Assembly: GCF_947242115.1 (NCBI RefSeq)
Contig: NC_074715.1
Coordinates: 45,793,086 to 45,857,085 of the forward strand
Direction: 5' to 3'
Length of the DNA: 64,000 bases
DNA from: Biomphalaria glabrata
Lineage: Eukaryota; Mollusca; Gastropoda; Planorbidae
The first letter of the stretch is position 1. Each line of letters begins with the position of its first letter. Both the position numbers and the translations under genes were made by a program. Shown here one piece after another: positions 1-10,906 of this stretch. The notes beneath the pieces were generated by a model. It did not search any database and was not told the origin of the DNA. It saw nothing but the letters and a program-made list of their open reading frames with translations.

Positions 1-844
1 GCTCCCCCCCACCCCACACACACACCCCCAAAGACCCCCCTCCCCCCCTTTTTTTCGCTTTGTAACGTGGAATAAAAAAAAAAAGCAATAAGTGTGTCTG
101 TTTGTTGAGGGAAAGGGGGGGGGGTTACCTTTAGATTCAACTCCGCACCCACAAAACAAAACAAAAAAATCCAAAAATCAAGCGGTTATGACGGCGCAAT
201 GAAAATCCAATTTATCCAATTGGATAAAGCTTCCTCTAACCCTCCTTCCCCCTCCCGGGTCTGTTATCGCCCCCTCGTTCTGGTCACATTCTATAACGTT
301 TACATTCTCTCTTCCCTTTTTTTTTAAATGAAACATTACACATAGACACACACACACACACAAACACACTCACACACCAGCACGAACACACGCGCCCCAA
401 TGAATTACATGAATATCAGTGAGAGATTCAGAGAGAAATAGAGGGAAATAGAATGGTCCAGAGAAATTTTTAGAGATGTGTACAAAGTAGGGGAGAGAAA
501 GACGACTAGACGCTAACCGGGACGTGTTGACGCAGCCATTTTGAGGCAGAGGTTTTTTGGCGCTGCCGTTTTAGCGCTAAATGTTTTAGAGACATTATTT
601 ATGTTAATTTTTTTTATGTCTTTGGGAAAAAAAACGTATCTTTGTTTGTGCATGTGTGTTTCTGATCAAACCAGCTTTTTGGGTAAAATTAAAAATATAA
701 AAGATGGATGCCATTCTGTGCGGTTTACACACCTCGTCTTTAATTTTTGGTTCACAACATGTCAACTTTGTCATCTCAAATTAGTCAAATAGGAATCTGC
801 CTTATCAAAGTTCGCGATATTTATTTATGAAATAGCCAAAACCT
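1..844. other. Non-coding, low-complexity DNA
   Basis: No gene is visible. The stretch holds C-rich and G-rich runs, short A and T runs, and a CA/TG microsatellite near 340-385. The open frames are short, and at least one (541-792) begins with TTG rather than ATG. They have no domain-like composition. Confidence 0.6.
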
Positions 845-1035
845 GGGGGTGCGCGGTGGCTGAGCGCTTGGCTTCCGAACCTGAGGTATTGAGTTCGAAT
901 CTCGGTGAAGACTGGGATTTTGAATTTCGGGAAATAATGGGAAAGTTAAGGTGGTTGGTCGTTATACTTAGGAACATATACTTTAAGTCTTGTTTAGTAG
1001 GCCACTCGGCATGTTGGTGGATAAGTGCGGAATGC
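845..1035 (+). repeat. SINE family A, tRNA-headed copy
   Basis: A tRNA-like head carries a box A-like segment (ggtggctgagcgcttgg) and a box B-like segment (gagttcgaatctc), followed by a non-tRNA body. The head and the start of the body (gaagactgggattttgaatt) match, in reverse, the copy at 50458-50730. The cloverleaf is not maintained, so this is a retroposed SINE rather than a tRNA gene. Confidence 0.65.
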
Positions 1036-1059
1036 AAATGACGAAAGCAATTTAGTTAT

Positions 1060-1440
1060 CTTATCTTTATCTTATAAAATACAGACGCTACTTCAAAAAG
1101 AAGATGATTATGTCCTACGCGTGTCCCTAGGTCTATCTAGTCATGCTTGCTAGTCAGTGGCTCATTTGTTTTCATGGCTGACTCAGGCAAACCGTTCCGT
1201 TCTCTAATTGCATTCGGAAAGAAAGAGTATTTGTACTCAAGATGAATGCAGTTCAACATCATACCCAGGAGGAGAGCAGTTTAAGACAAGAATAGAAATT
1301 TATTGGGCCAAACACATTGAAATTCAGTTTTGACTGCAAGTGTCGGAGTCTCAAGATACCAGGTGAGGAAAGCGGCCAGCATGAAAGAACGTAGAACTAA
1401 CAAAAGGCTGACAAAAAAAAAGCAACATCTGTATTTTATA
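1060..1440 (+). repeat. Dispersed repeat C, longest copy
   Basis: The segment starts with 'acagacgctacttcaaaaag' and continues through 'attatgtcctacgcgt'. The same block recurs at about 12795-12850 and 15590-15670. It ends in GATAA repeats near 1440-1455, as retroposon tails do. It resembles a repeat common in planorbid snail DNA (recalled, not searched). Confidence 0.5.
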
Positions 1441-1555
1441 AGATAAGATAAGATATAAACTACTTATAATACTACTCTAATAACAATAGGCCCTATAGAT
1501 GCAAACACAGACAACTTTCACACACTGATTCACAAGAAGTCATTTTAGGACTACA

Positions 1556-1611
1556 CATTTTACTGTTCATTTTAGGACTACACATTTTACTGTTCATTGT
1601 CAGGGGCTTCG
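1556..1611. repeat. Tandem duplication, 2 copies of about 27 bp
   Basis: The unit 'ttttaggactacacatttta' plus 'ctgttca' occurs twice back to back. No function is suggested. Confidence 0.8.
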
Positions 1612-2198
1612 GTATGGTGACCAAATATTCTTTATTGGAAAAAAAAGAGGGGGTAGAGAAACCACGAAAGATTTACGATAATTCAAACTAGCCTCTCAAC
1701 TACGGCACCACCCATCCTTATCTGCTGATCGGCTGATGAGTATTTGACCGTTATGACGTCACTGGACTCCTCTCTTCCAATGTATAAAACGTGTTGGGAA
1801 TTGAGGTGGCCTCATGTGTACTCTCTCTGTGTGTACATCACTGCATGTACCGGTACTCTCTCTCTCTCTCTCTGTACATCACTGTAGGCCCCTATGTACA
1901 GTATATGGACTACTTGTGAACTCTTGTTGCGTACATCTCTGTATCTGGGCTACTTGTGTACTTTTATTGTATACACCACTGTAAGTGGGATGCTATTGTA
2001 GACCTACTCTGAGTACCACTGTGAGCAGGGGTGGGTTGGCTATATGGGCACTCGGGCAAAAGCCCGGTGGGCCGGTACCCAAATGGGTCGGTAGAGCCAA
2101 CGTAAGAGCCGTTTGGCTGCCACCATGACATGTATTAAAGTGTTAAAAGTTTTATAATATTCTTTTATAAAAGTGATCCCCTTGAGCAGACTATACAG

Positions 2199-2861
2199 CT
2201 TTGGTTCTCAACCTGTGTGTGGCGATCCACTGGGGGTCGAATGCCAAATTGCCAGGGGTCACCTAAGACCCCCTGAAAATTTGGATTTTTTGTCAATTCC
2301 TCCTTGAAAGTTTTTTTTTCTTTGTCTATTCTAACGTGCTGTAACATTGGAACTGCATATCAGCACCGCACTTTGGATTCAAAGTAGTTTATATCATGTC
2401 TGTTTGAGATAGCGTTCTTCTTCTTTCATTCCCAAGAGCAAATCTTTAAGAACCAAGGCTTTCCAGCTTGTTAGTTATTAAGTGCGAATTCAGAAGCAGA
2501 CTTGACATTGTGCTACTGAGTCTCCTGATCTGGTGGAACAGAAACAAGCTCAATCTACGCACTACCAGCGGCGTGTCTGTAAATACTGCCAAAACATTAT
2601 TTCTGCAACAATGTAGTTTACTGTATCAAAGATTGTTATCCATACTTCGCCATATTTGTCAAATTGTCACTTAAGTATGCGACATGTATATTCTGACTAC
2701 GCAATAGAAAAGTAAATAAATGTAAGTCCGAATAAAAATCCTTTTTTGAGCGCAAATGTATTTATCTGTGAACGAGAAAAAGAATTTACGAATGGGGTCG
2801 CCGCCTAGTGGTATCCTATCATATGAGGGGGTCGAGTAACTAAAAAGATTGAGAACCGCTG
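2199..2861. mobile_element. Non-autonomous hAT-like element (MITE)
   Basis: The left end (ctttggttctcaacctgtgt) and right end (aaaaagattgagaaccgctg) are imperfect inverted repeats of the widespread hAT terminus that reads 'ggttctcaacc'. The same 8-bp sequence, ctatacag, lies at 2191-2198 and 2862-2869, which is the target duplication size of hAT transposases. The 663-bp interior has no transposase reading frame, so movement would have depended on an autonomous relative. Confidence 0.8.
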
Positions 2862-3104
2862 CTATACAGTTTAAAAGTAATTTAATATAACACATTTTCC
2901 GATAGAAAGTAATAACCTACATTCGTTGACAGTACTACTAGTAAGCAACACAATGCCTATATTTCTTATAAAGATTTAGAGTTTGTGTACAATTATTGAT
3001 ACATAATCAACTTATAATAATGATTTTGAGGACAGGTAGACCTAGAAGTGGATGCCCAACATGATATAGGCCTACAATTTGTGGGCCGGGTTATGTAGAA
3101 ATAC

Positions 3105-3690
3105 CTGGGTCGACTTTGACACCCAGTCCACCCCGATTTGACTGCCACAACTTTGAGAAAGACCACCATGATTTATTGGCATCATTTGAAAACAGTAGTC
3201 TAATTAATTTTGCCATCACCTGCTGGTATGGTAATAATCCACTTGCACAAAGACTTAGACTAAACAAACTAATTTTAAAAAACATCGTATATAACTCAAA
3301 CACAGCTACCATCTCTTTCAATGAAAGATGCCTTTCCAAAACACTCACGATTCTTAAAGATAACCTGCACCCATTAAACCACATTACATAAGATCTGAAC
3401 GAAGTGGTCGTCTCCTTTCCGTTAGAACTAAAACAGAAAGATTTAAAAACTCCTAGTTCATCCCACTGTCGGTCAGAGTGTTACAAGATCATCTGTCATC
3501 ATCGAGAAGTACATAGAAGACTAATTTATAAATCGCTGGTTGTGAGTGTGTTTGTGTTTCGTGTGTGGATGTTGTTCATATTTGCATATATAATGTTATT
3601 GTTACAGTAGATGAGGTTGTCAATTGTTGTCAAACTGAATTTCCGTTTGATTGGATATCAATAAAAACGATCTTATATCTTATCTTATAA
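3105..3690 (+). mobile_element. LINE 3' fragment, L2/CR1-like
   Basis: An open frame at 3116-3391 carries 'SLINFAITCWYGNNPLAQ' and 'LTILKDNLHPLNHI', which resemble the C-terminal part of L2/CR1-type reverse transcriptases. After a shift, 'SGRLLSVRTKTERFKNS' continues the family's end. The copy closes near 3660-3690 with 'aataaaaacgatcttatatc' and TATCTTA repeats, like the short tandem tail of L2-type elements. It is 5'-truncated with broken frame. Confidence 0.7.
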
Positions 3691-3699
3691 TCAATATTT

Positions 3700-5388
3700 T
3701 TAATTCAACAAGAAAAACGATAAAAATACTTTTTAAAAAGACAATATACCTTCTTTAAGCAACTTATAGAGCGATTGTTTATTAAAAATTAATGAATGTT
3801 TGATTAAAAAACAATGGAACATTTTCTTATCCCGCACCCTGCTACCCCCTTCTCCTCGAGATAGAATCCTGGTTAAGCGAATGTATAGATCTGCTAAACT
3901 TTAGAATATTCCAATGATAGGCTTTTAATTCTAAACTTAGAAGACGATGAGCTAAATAGCTCCTTAACATTACATTCGGAAATGTAAAACCGATGTTGGA
4001 TCTAGACCTAGAATTCTAGATATAGATCTCGAATCAAGCCAAATTTAAATTAGGCCTAATTTAATTTTTCACTTGAAAAAATAATAACGGTCAAACTAGA
4101 GTTTTCCCCGTGTTGCCAACGAGCTAGTAGGCCTAATTCTTTTCCCAGCGATTAGCCTACATCAACTGTTAAATTAGCCTACATGGAAAATCTGTCGTTT
4201 TTGGGATCTAGTGTCCAGGTTCCTGGATCCAGGTTCCATGAAAGAGTGACATGAATACAGGTAGGCCTATTGTAAAAATAAAAAACAAGCAAAAATGTCC
4301 GTCAATAAGCGTCGACGTCGCCTCGTTTGTTTTGTTTCATACTTATTTGATTCACTAAATGTTCAGTGTCATTATCAGGTGAAATTTTTTTTTTTATGAG
4401 AATCAATTACCTTGCCAAAAAAAAACAAAAAAAAAACGTACAAAGGAATATTACTGTGAAATTTTCAAGAATATTTTCGTGGTAGTGTCCCTTTGATATT
4501 ATGTAAAGGAAAACAATATAATCAAGTATCCAGAATCTAGGTCTAGTCTCTAGATCTAGATAGGCCTACTAAAGATAGGTCTAGACTAGAGAGTCTAGCT
4601 AGATTCTAGATGATCATATCTCTAGATCTGTTACAATAGTCACACAGTGGCGTTCTCTCTGTTTTTTCTTTCAATGAATATAATATATATATAGATCTAT
4701 ATTCTAATTCTTGTCCAATGTCGTGTATTTACTAAACTAAGTAATTACTAACTAATTATTTAGATTTTAGATCTAGATTTTAATTTTAGGTTATCTAATC
4801 ACTAATCTACTGACAGTAGTCGCTGAGTAGTGACACTAGTCATTAAGTCAGGTATTTGAAGGAGAATACACTACAGAATGAGAATACTATCTAGATCTAG
4901 ACAGTCTAGTACTGTTTTACTGTAGCAGTGTAGCATTACTAGAATTAACTAGATCTAGTAAGTAGTAGATCATAGATGATCTAGCTAGTCTACTGTCTAG
5001 TCTAGACTAACTTCACTAAGAGATGATAGATCTATCTAGATTTTGTAGACCGAAGTCGTAGAGATCTAGTAGAGGCAATCTAGCTGACTATATAATATAT
5101 ATATAGAGATCTGCACTTTATACAGTATACAAAATAACAATGATAATACTATAAATAATGGTGGATCTAGTGTCTATATAGAGTCTGCATGAGAAAATTA
5201 CCTCAAATGCCTCAAAATTCAAGATAGAGTTTTAAACTTTCACTATTTTAAGTATAAGATGGAGATTTTAATTAGAAATTTAATGACATTTTTACATACT
5301 TACAATTAATTTGTTAGAAATACATTTGTTTACAGATTTTTTTAGGTATTTATTTCTCTTTATTAATTATCTTGTTTAATTTTTACAG
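3700..5388. repeat. AGATCT/TCTAGA-rich tract upstream of the DNAJC4-like gene
   Basis: No coding signal is seen. From about 4000 to 5180 the palindromic hexamers AGATCT and TCTAGA and the word 'gatctag' recur many times, often overlapping. A similar tract lies at 61980-62760 and a weaker one at 35400-35800. A 5' untranslated exon of the downstream gene is probably hidden here, because the coding exon begins right after a splice acceptor. Confidence 0.6.
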
Positions 5389-5404
5389 ACAATTATCTTT
5401 GAAG
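5389..5404 (+). other. Splice acceptor and short 5' UTR of the DNAJC4-like exon
   Basis: A T-rich tract followed by 'tttttacag' ends at 5388. Sixteen untranslated bases then precede the ATG at 5405. At least one upstream non-coding exon is therefore expected, but I cannot place it. Confidence 0.65.
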
Positions 5405-6163
5405 ATGATCTTATGCAGATTTCTCTTCCACACCAATCACATAACTTGGAGCTTCAAAATTTTCAGCACTGCCTTGCACAGTAGATCTTGTACTTGCCAC
5501 TTTGGTCGTTTCCTTAGCACTAAAGTTAATCATTACACTATATTGGGCATTGATAGGAATGCAACAACAGAGGATGTACGCAATGCATTTTTAAGCAGAT
5601 CCAAGGAATGTCATCCTGATATCAATATCAAAAACTCAGTCGAGAATCATCAGCAGTTTATACTCGTAAATGAGGCTTATTCTGTTTTAAGTAAACCGTC
5701 ATCCCGTCAGAAATATGACTTAACTCTTCAAAATGAGGAGCATCTCTTTAACAGTTCAGTAAATCAGGCTCATAGTTCAACCACAAGGGATGACTTTTAT
5801 GAACACCCTCGAGCTTTTCATGATATCCACTCAGTGAAGCCTGATGCTCAACGCTCTCATAACAGACCATACTATGGTATTCCTGGGATTAACAAAGTAT
5901 CTAACAGTAGAATAGTGGTGGCATGTTTGAGTCTGATGTTGGTAGGAATAATTCTTCATCTCATAGTTGTCAGCTATTCATTTTCGAAATATCAGAAAGC
6001 TTTGGATCAAAATGATGCAAAAATCTCTGCTATGCTTCAGTCGGCAAAAGACAAAGCGAACAAGCTGCTGGAGGAAGATCTGCTTCGTAATTTACAGCAA
6101 AAATCTTTGGTCCCTAGTGAAAGTAACAGCAACTCAAATTATGTTCCCAAAAACAAAAACTAG
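5405..6163 (+). CDS. DNAJC4: DNAJC4-like J-domain membrane protein
   Basis: The product is 252 aa. Residues 1-40 are basic and Ser/Arg-rich and look like a mitochondrial or other organelle leader. Residues 43-106 are a J domain with the Hsp70-stimulating HPD motif at 70-72. Residues 170-191 form one hydrophobic membrane span, and 195-235 a charged, coiled-coil-like tail. Similarity to human DNAJC4 extends outside the J domain: 'AFLSRSKECHPD' resembles AFFSKSKELHPD, 'FHDIHSVKP' resembles FHSVRP, and the span lies in the same place, so this is more specific than a generic J protein. The expected role is recruiting and stimulating an Hsp70 at a membrane. I chose the ATG at 5405 because a polypyrimidine tract and acceptor (tttttacag) end at 5388, so longer frames run into intron. 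The whole coding region is one exon. A related DNAJC30-type protein is less likely. Confidence 0.88.
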   Translation: MILCRFLFHTNHITWSFKIFSTALHSRSCTCHFGRFLSTKVNHYTILGIDRNATTEDVRNAFLSRSKECHPDINIKNSVENHQQFILVNEAYSVLSKPSSRQKYDLTLQNEEHLFNSSVNQAHSSTTRDDFYEHPRAFHDIHSVKPDAQRSHNRPYYGIPGINKVSNSRIVVACLSLMLVGIILHLIVVSYSFSKYQKALDQNDAKISAMLQSAKDKANKLLEEDLLRNLQQKSLVPSESNSNSNYVPKNKN

Positions 6164-6461
6164 AATACTTCTAATCCCAGTACACAGACCTTGTGCATAC
6201 ATATAAATTTATATTATATGTATTTATTTATTTATATTTTCATTTGAACGAGTGTAATTATTTAGCCAAAAAAAAAATTGTAAAAATATTATGAACTGTA
6301 GTGATATTCATCAATGACATTAAAATTAATGTTTAACAACTGTTTAGAAAATTTTGTTTTAATACTTATTAGTAAATCATTTTTGCATTATAATTAAAAC
6401 ATAAACAATAAGTACATAATAATGTGAACATGTTGTGAAGGAAGGCAAGTTGTAATACATA

Positions 6462-6467
6462 AATAAA
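6462..6467 (+). terminator. Candidate poly(A) signal, DNAJC4-like gene
   Basis: An AATAAA lies about 300 bases after the stop codon in AT-rich sequence. Other A-rich hexamers occur nearby, so the exact cleavage site is uncertain. Confidence 0.4.
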
Positions 6468-6479
6468 ATTCTGTATAGA

Positions 6480-7097
6480 TACAATTTAAACGTCCTAATT
6501 TTCAAAAGTTCTAAGTAGAGTATTCATTTCTTTTCATTAATAGCAAGCAAAGTGGTATTAAAATCCATTGCCCAATTATGGTATAAATGGTCATTTTCAT
6601 TTGTATGTATAATTCAAAATACTAAAAAGAAATTTTAAAATTTTGCTGGAAAAAAATCAAAGCACAAGAAATCAACATATTTGTGTAATATTTATATTAT
6701 ATTAGTATTATGTCCCATAATAGACAGTGCTTAAGTATTTGAGTTTTAGATTAGACTTAGGTAACTAGATATTATTCATTAAAGATAATCATTTTAAAAA
6801 ATGTTGGTGTATGATTCTGGGATATTCTTATCTTTCTGAGCACCCTCAAACAAAATCAATAAATGTTTGATATTAAATTAAAGTACTGAAAAATTTACAA
6901 GTATTTCATATGTTACTGATTTAACCTATATAAGATGATATTTGTTTTATTTTTTTAGTGGCTTTGAATAAATGTCCTTTCTAGAATGGAAAAAGTTCTT
7001 TAATGAAATGCATTGTAATTCAGTATTTCATCCATCTCTGGGGTACTATTGCTGAGTGAAACCTCAAAATAATATTTTAAATAGTAAAAAAAAAAAA
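6480..7097. other. AT-rich intergenic DNA
   Basis: I see no gene, element end or tandem array here. Confidence 0.5.
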
Positions 7098-7160
7098 AGT
7101 TCCCCTTTTAGACCTTGCGATCTTCAGGGCAGATGAGGTTAAGGTCATTTGTTTGACTCC
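7098..7160 (-). repeat. SINE family A, 3' end only, antisense
   Basis: The sequence 'gttccccttttagaccttgc' followed by 'gggcagatgaggttaaggtc' matches the corresponding end of the full antisense copy starting at 50458. Only the terminal part is present. Confidence 0.6.
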
Positions 7161-7363
7161 TTATTGCCCCCTCCTCTCCCACCCGACTGGGCCACTTCAG
7201 TTAGAAAACAAACTGTGTAGCCTAGTGCTTTATTTATGCACGCTCATCACCCATCTCCTCATAGACCCTATTCAATCAATCATTTTCCTGCACACTATTA
7301 TAAGCCTCAGATATTCATTCTACTTGCGTCAACAAGCAACACAAATCTTTATGATAATCATTT

Positions 7364-7505
7364 AATTTATAGAGCGCTGTTAACAAACAAACGGTAGGCT
7401 CAAGGCGATGTGATAACATTGCAAACCTTAACACGAGAGCTAAAATAACAAACTAATCTAAAAAAAAATTTTTAACAGATAGGTCTTAATTGAATGTAGT
7501 GAAGA
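7364..7505 (-). repeat. Repeat family B copy, antisense
   Basis: The phrase 'agagcgctgttaacaaacaa' followed by 'ggctcaaggcgatgtgataa' and 'agataggtcttaat' matches copies near 21175-21310 and 44045-44260, and in the opposite direction the end near 56855-56940. The 'gcgctttaaa' plus ATT-repeat terminus is typical of SINE/LINE 3' tails. Confidence 0.6.
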
Positions 7506-7837
7506 ATGTCTGACATTATTGGGGAGTTATATACTAACCTTTGAAATCTGGCGTCACGACATGAGACGTGGCAACGAGCTATTGGTCCAAACTGCCCACA
7601 GGTTGCGACGTCAGTGTTTAGGCTTCCTATAATGATTGGTCTCTCTACAAGGCATTATTTCAGTTATTTGAAGAAGAGGAGGAAGGCCGATGCTGAAGTG
7701 GGAAATCGAGAGACGTTCAGGGCAGTCATGAAATTTTGTAGTGAGAATGATCGACATGTCTTGTAGTGGTAAAGTTTTGTTCACACAAAGTCGTCAACAG
7801 AACTATTGTATTTCAACCGAGAGAAATTTAATATAGG

Positions 7838-7880
<43 letters not shown>

Positions 7881-8518
7881 GGCCTTTTTTTTTTGTGACG
7901 GTACACACCGGTAGGACGTACCGGCACCTTTTTGAACGTGGGGAAAAAATATTAATTTTCTTGTATTTTAACGTATATTATTAATTTATTAGAAGTTAAA
8001 AGTTAGGCAATCAATCACTGAGTACCGGCATATATTTTTTTGTTACAAAAAAAGCACTGTATATGTATATATTGCCATTGTCTAGCGCATCCTTACACTA
8101 AAACATGTTCAGAGCGCTCTGGTCCAGTATCCTATGTTGGATATGCATGGGAGTAGGTTGCCATTATAAGGCGCTCAGCTAACGGGATTTAAAATCGGGC
8201 CCTCTAAATAGGTTTTACTTAGTTTTAGTCTTTCATGCCACACATCCCATAAGTTAAAATCTTGAATCGCATTGGCCCAGGCGTATTGAAATGTAGGCCT
8301 ATCCTTCAAATGTTTTGACTCCATAATCTTAATTGTGCGATAGTAAGAATCAAAGGTCCAATTTAAATAAAACGATCGCAATCAATTCAAATATTTACAT
8401 TCGAAATGATTTCGTTTTCACTTGATGAGGGTTTTTGACTTTGGAGACTAGTTCAAAGCCTAGTTGAAGTGAGAAAAGGCTGCCTACTTTCAGCAACTCT
8501 TCTCAATATCTTCCTTTT
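7505..8518. other. Intergenic DNA with TA microsatellite
   Basis: No gene is seen. A TA dinucleotide run occupies about 7840-7877. Confidence 0.6.
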
Positions 8519-8675
8519 AAAGATGGCTGCCTGATTGTGCGGTATGCTGTTGTTCGTTTGACTCGATCTCGGGTTCATACCCTGTCATTTCTCGTCGTCC
8601 TGTGGGAGATTTGGACTAGGATATAGATTATCTTTAACTCTGAAGAAAAATCCGAAACATGTAAAACATTTTACA
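8519..8675 (+). repeat. SINE family C copy
   Basis: A tRNA-like head ('ggctgcctgattgtgcggta', box B-like 'cgggttcataccc') is followed by a body 'cgtcgtcctgtgggagattt' and 'atccgaaacatgtaaaacat'. The better preserved copy at 59327-59505 has the same order of blocks. Confidence 0.7.
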
Positions 8676-8689
8676 GACAAACAAGGATA

Positions 8690-9570
8690 ATGGAAGAATA
8701 TCTCGAGGGCTACGAAAGTTCTGAAAGAGTTGGAGGAAGAGAATTAATAACTTGGGCTTTGAAGACGACATTAATGGTCTGGCAGGGACAGAAGTAGAAT
8801 TAGCTGACTTAGTGTTGCGCATACACAACACGTCTGCAGCATATGGTACGCAAATCAATGGCGAAAAAAAAAATATGACCGATAGCCAAGGACTTTAAAA
8901 GGGACATCAACATTGGAGGTGAAAAGCTGACAAGTGTCACTCAGTGTCAGCAGTTTTAAATGCCTCGGAGCTACTGCAATGTATCAGATAAAGTAACCAA
9001 ACCTGAACTACTGGCCAGAATTGCACAGTCCACAACAGCACTTGCAAAACTCAAAACAATCTGGAAAGACGAAGGTATAGCCCTAGACACTAAAATCAGA
9101 CTGATGCGCTCTCTGGTCACGGCCACATTCTAATGCGAATCTTGGATGCTGACTGCAGATCTCGAAAGGAGGATCCTAGCAATATAATTGAGATGCTACA
9201 GAAAGTTCCCAGGTATCACTTACAAAAACCGCATCACAAATTAAGAGATTAGAAACAGGATTAATAGGTACACACGACTGAAGCCAACGATGACCTGCTA
9301 ACAACTGTCTAATAATGCAAATTAAAACTCTATGGCCATTTCACAATATCCTTGTGGCTTACAAAGACCTAGGCTTCCTTCAGGGAACAGTACCAGAAAA
9401 AAAGAAGAAGAGGCAGACAGAACATTGGGAAGACAACATAAAGAATGGGCAGTCATTGAAAGAAATTCTTGGCAAAAGACTGAGCAATGGAGAAAGAGGG
9501 TCAAGCGATCTTATGTGTTGCCCCAACGGTTCTACAGACTAACGGATAAGTTGTGGAAGGATTTATAACT
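8690..9570 (+). mobile_element. LINE reverse-transcriptase 3' half, decayed
   Basis: Reading across interruptions one finds 'GFEDDINGLAGTEVELADL' (the polymerase motif, normally xADD, here EDD), 'ELLARIAQSTTALAKLKTIW', 'TKIRLMRSLVTATF' and, near the end, a basic KKKRQTEHWEDNIKNGQSL block. This order matches the RT and C-terminal region of non-LTR retrotransposons common in molluscs. Stop codons and frame changes show that the copy is inactive. A shorter copy of the same 3' terminus lies at 50850-51060. Confidence 0.75.
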
Positions 9571-10187
9571 ACAAAGCAAATAAAACAGATTTTTGTCCTT
9601 GAAAAAACAATTTTAAAAGATCTTTGCGCTGTTGGCACAATATGTTGTAAATGGTAAAATATGCGCATTTTGTTTTTTAAATCATGCCTTTACATGTTAG
9701 AAAAAGAATTAATGATTACGGTTAACATCTCTTTGGTTTACTCCAGAACCTTAGATAAAATTGAGATTCCATATGATATAGACTAGAGCTAACAAAAACT
9801 CTTGTCTTTGACGTGCTCTTTCGATTATTGGAATAAAAACGTTTTAGGCCTATATAATAGTTCAAACACTAATTAGCAAATTATTGGTTGCTTGTTGTTA
9901 TTTTGTGATTTTTTTTTTTAATTAGGGCTACTCAAGATCTACATAGATCTATCTAGAAAAAAGTTTAGAGCTAGAATCTAGATCGTGAAGATCTTGGTAT
10001 AGTAATGACTGCAACGTTACCATTTAGCTTTTTTTTTTTCGGCCTACTTCTTTGTACCAGTCCGGTAGAGATAGCTTAAACCCTATGTCTACGATCACAG
10101 AATCTGTGGTAGACTTTTGTTAGTGCAAGGGAAATAACTATAATAATTATTTATTCTGTCAACAGAGTTTCTTCTCCATGTTTCAAA
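9571..10187. promoter_or_regulatory. Upstream region of PPP1R8 (5' UTR/promoter not resolved)
   Basis: This lies between the LINE fragment and the NIPP1 start codon. No TATA box or CpG cluster stands out. A T-rich stretch with 'ctgtcaacag' ending near 10165 could be a 5' UTR splice acceptor. Confidence 0.3.
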
Positions 10188-10228
10188 ATGTCGGGCCCAC
10201 TGGTAAACAATTTTGAGGTTCCTTCATG
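10188..10228 (+). CDS. PPP1R8: PPP1R8 coding exon 1
   Basis: The exon encodes MSGPLVNNFEVPS plus two bases of the Trp codon completed by exon 2. The donor is gtaaga. It is too short to show as an open frame on its own. Confidence 0.8.
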
Positions 10229-10811
10229 GTAAGAATGTTATTTTGCAATAGAAATCTTTTCATGCACACTTTATGCAAGTAAAAACTTGGTGAAAATAAG
10301 ATCTAGAATCTATAAGTACTTGAAGATACGCATTAGTCTGCATAATGTGCATTTTCAACTATTGTCAAGTGAAACTTCACTTGCTACAAAAAAAATTTAA
10401 TTAAAGTAAAAGTAGGCTTACAATGAGGTAGTTCGTATTTCTGACCTACTTTAACCAAAGTCACGTGATAGTAGGACAACAAAGAGGAGAATGGCCTTTT
10501 CTTTCTATATTTCCATTGCTGTTGCTCCTCTATTTTTACGAAATTTTACATTTACAAACATTTTAAAATATACAGAGTACATCAACGAACTCCCTGAATG
10601 TTCAAATAATTATACGAATGTTTTCATAAAGGGCCAAGAACTGTTTAAGGATAGGTTTAAATTATATCAATGATATTTCCTTTATAGTCATGACAAGCGT
10701 CAACACTTTGCTGATGATAGATCTACATTCACATACAGAAGAACATGTTTTTACAAACGTGTCTTGTAAGATTAAAAAAAAGGCTTGGTATAAACTACAC
10801 AAACACACACA

Positions 10812-10906
<95 letters not shown>

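Noticed and set aside
845-920. A tRNA gene with A and B boxes
   Set aside because: The stems do not pair as a cloverleaf, and the block continues into a body shared with another dispersed copy, so it is a SINE head.
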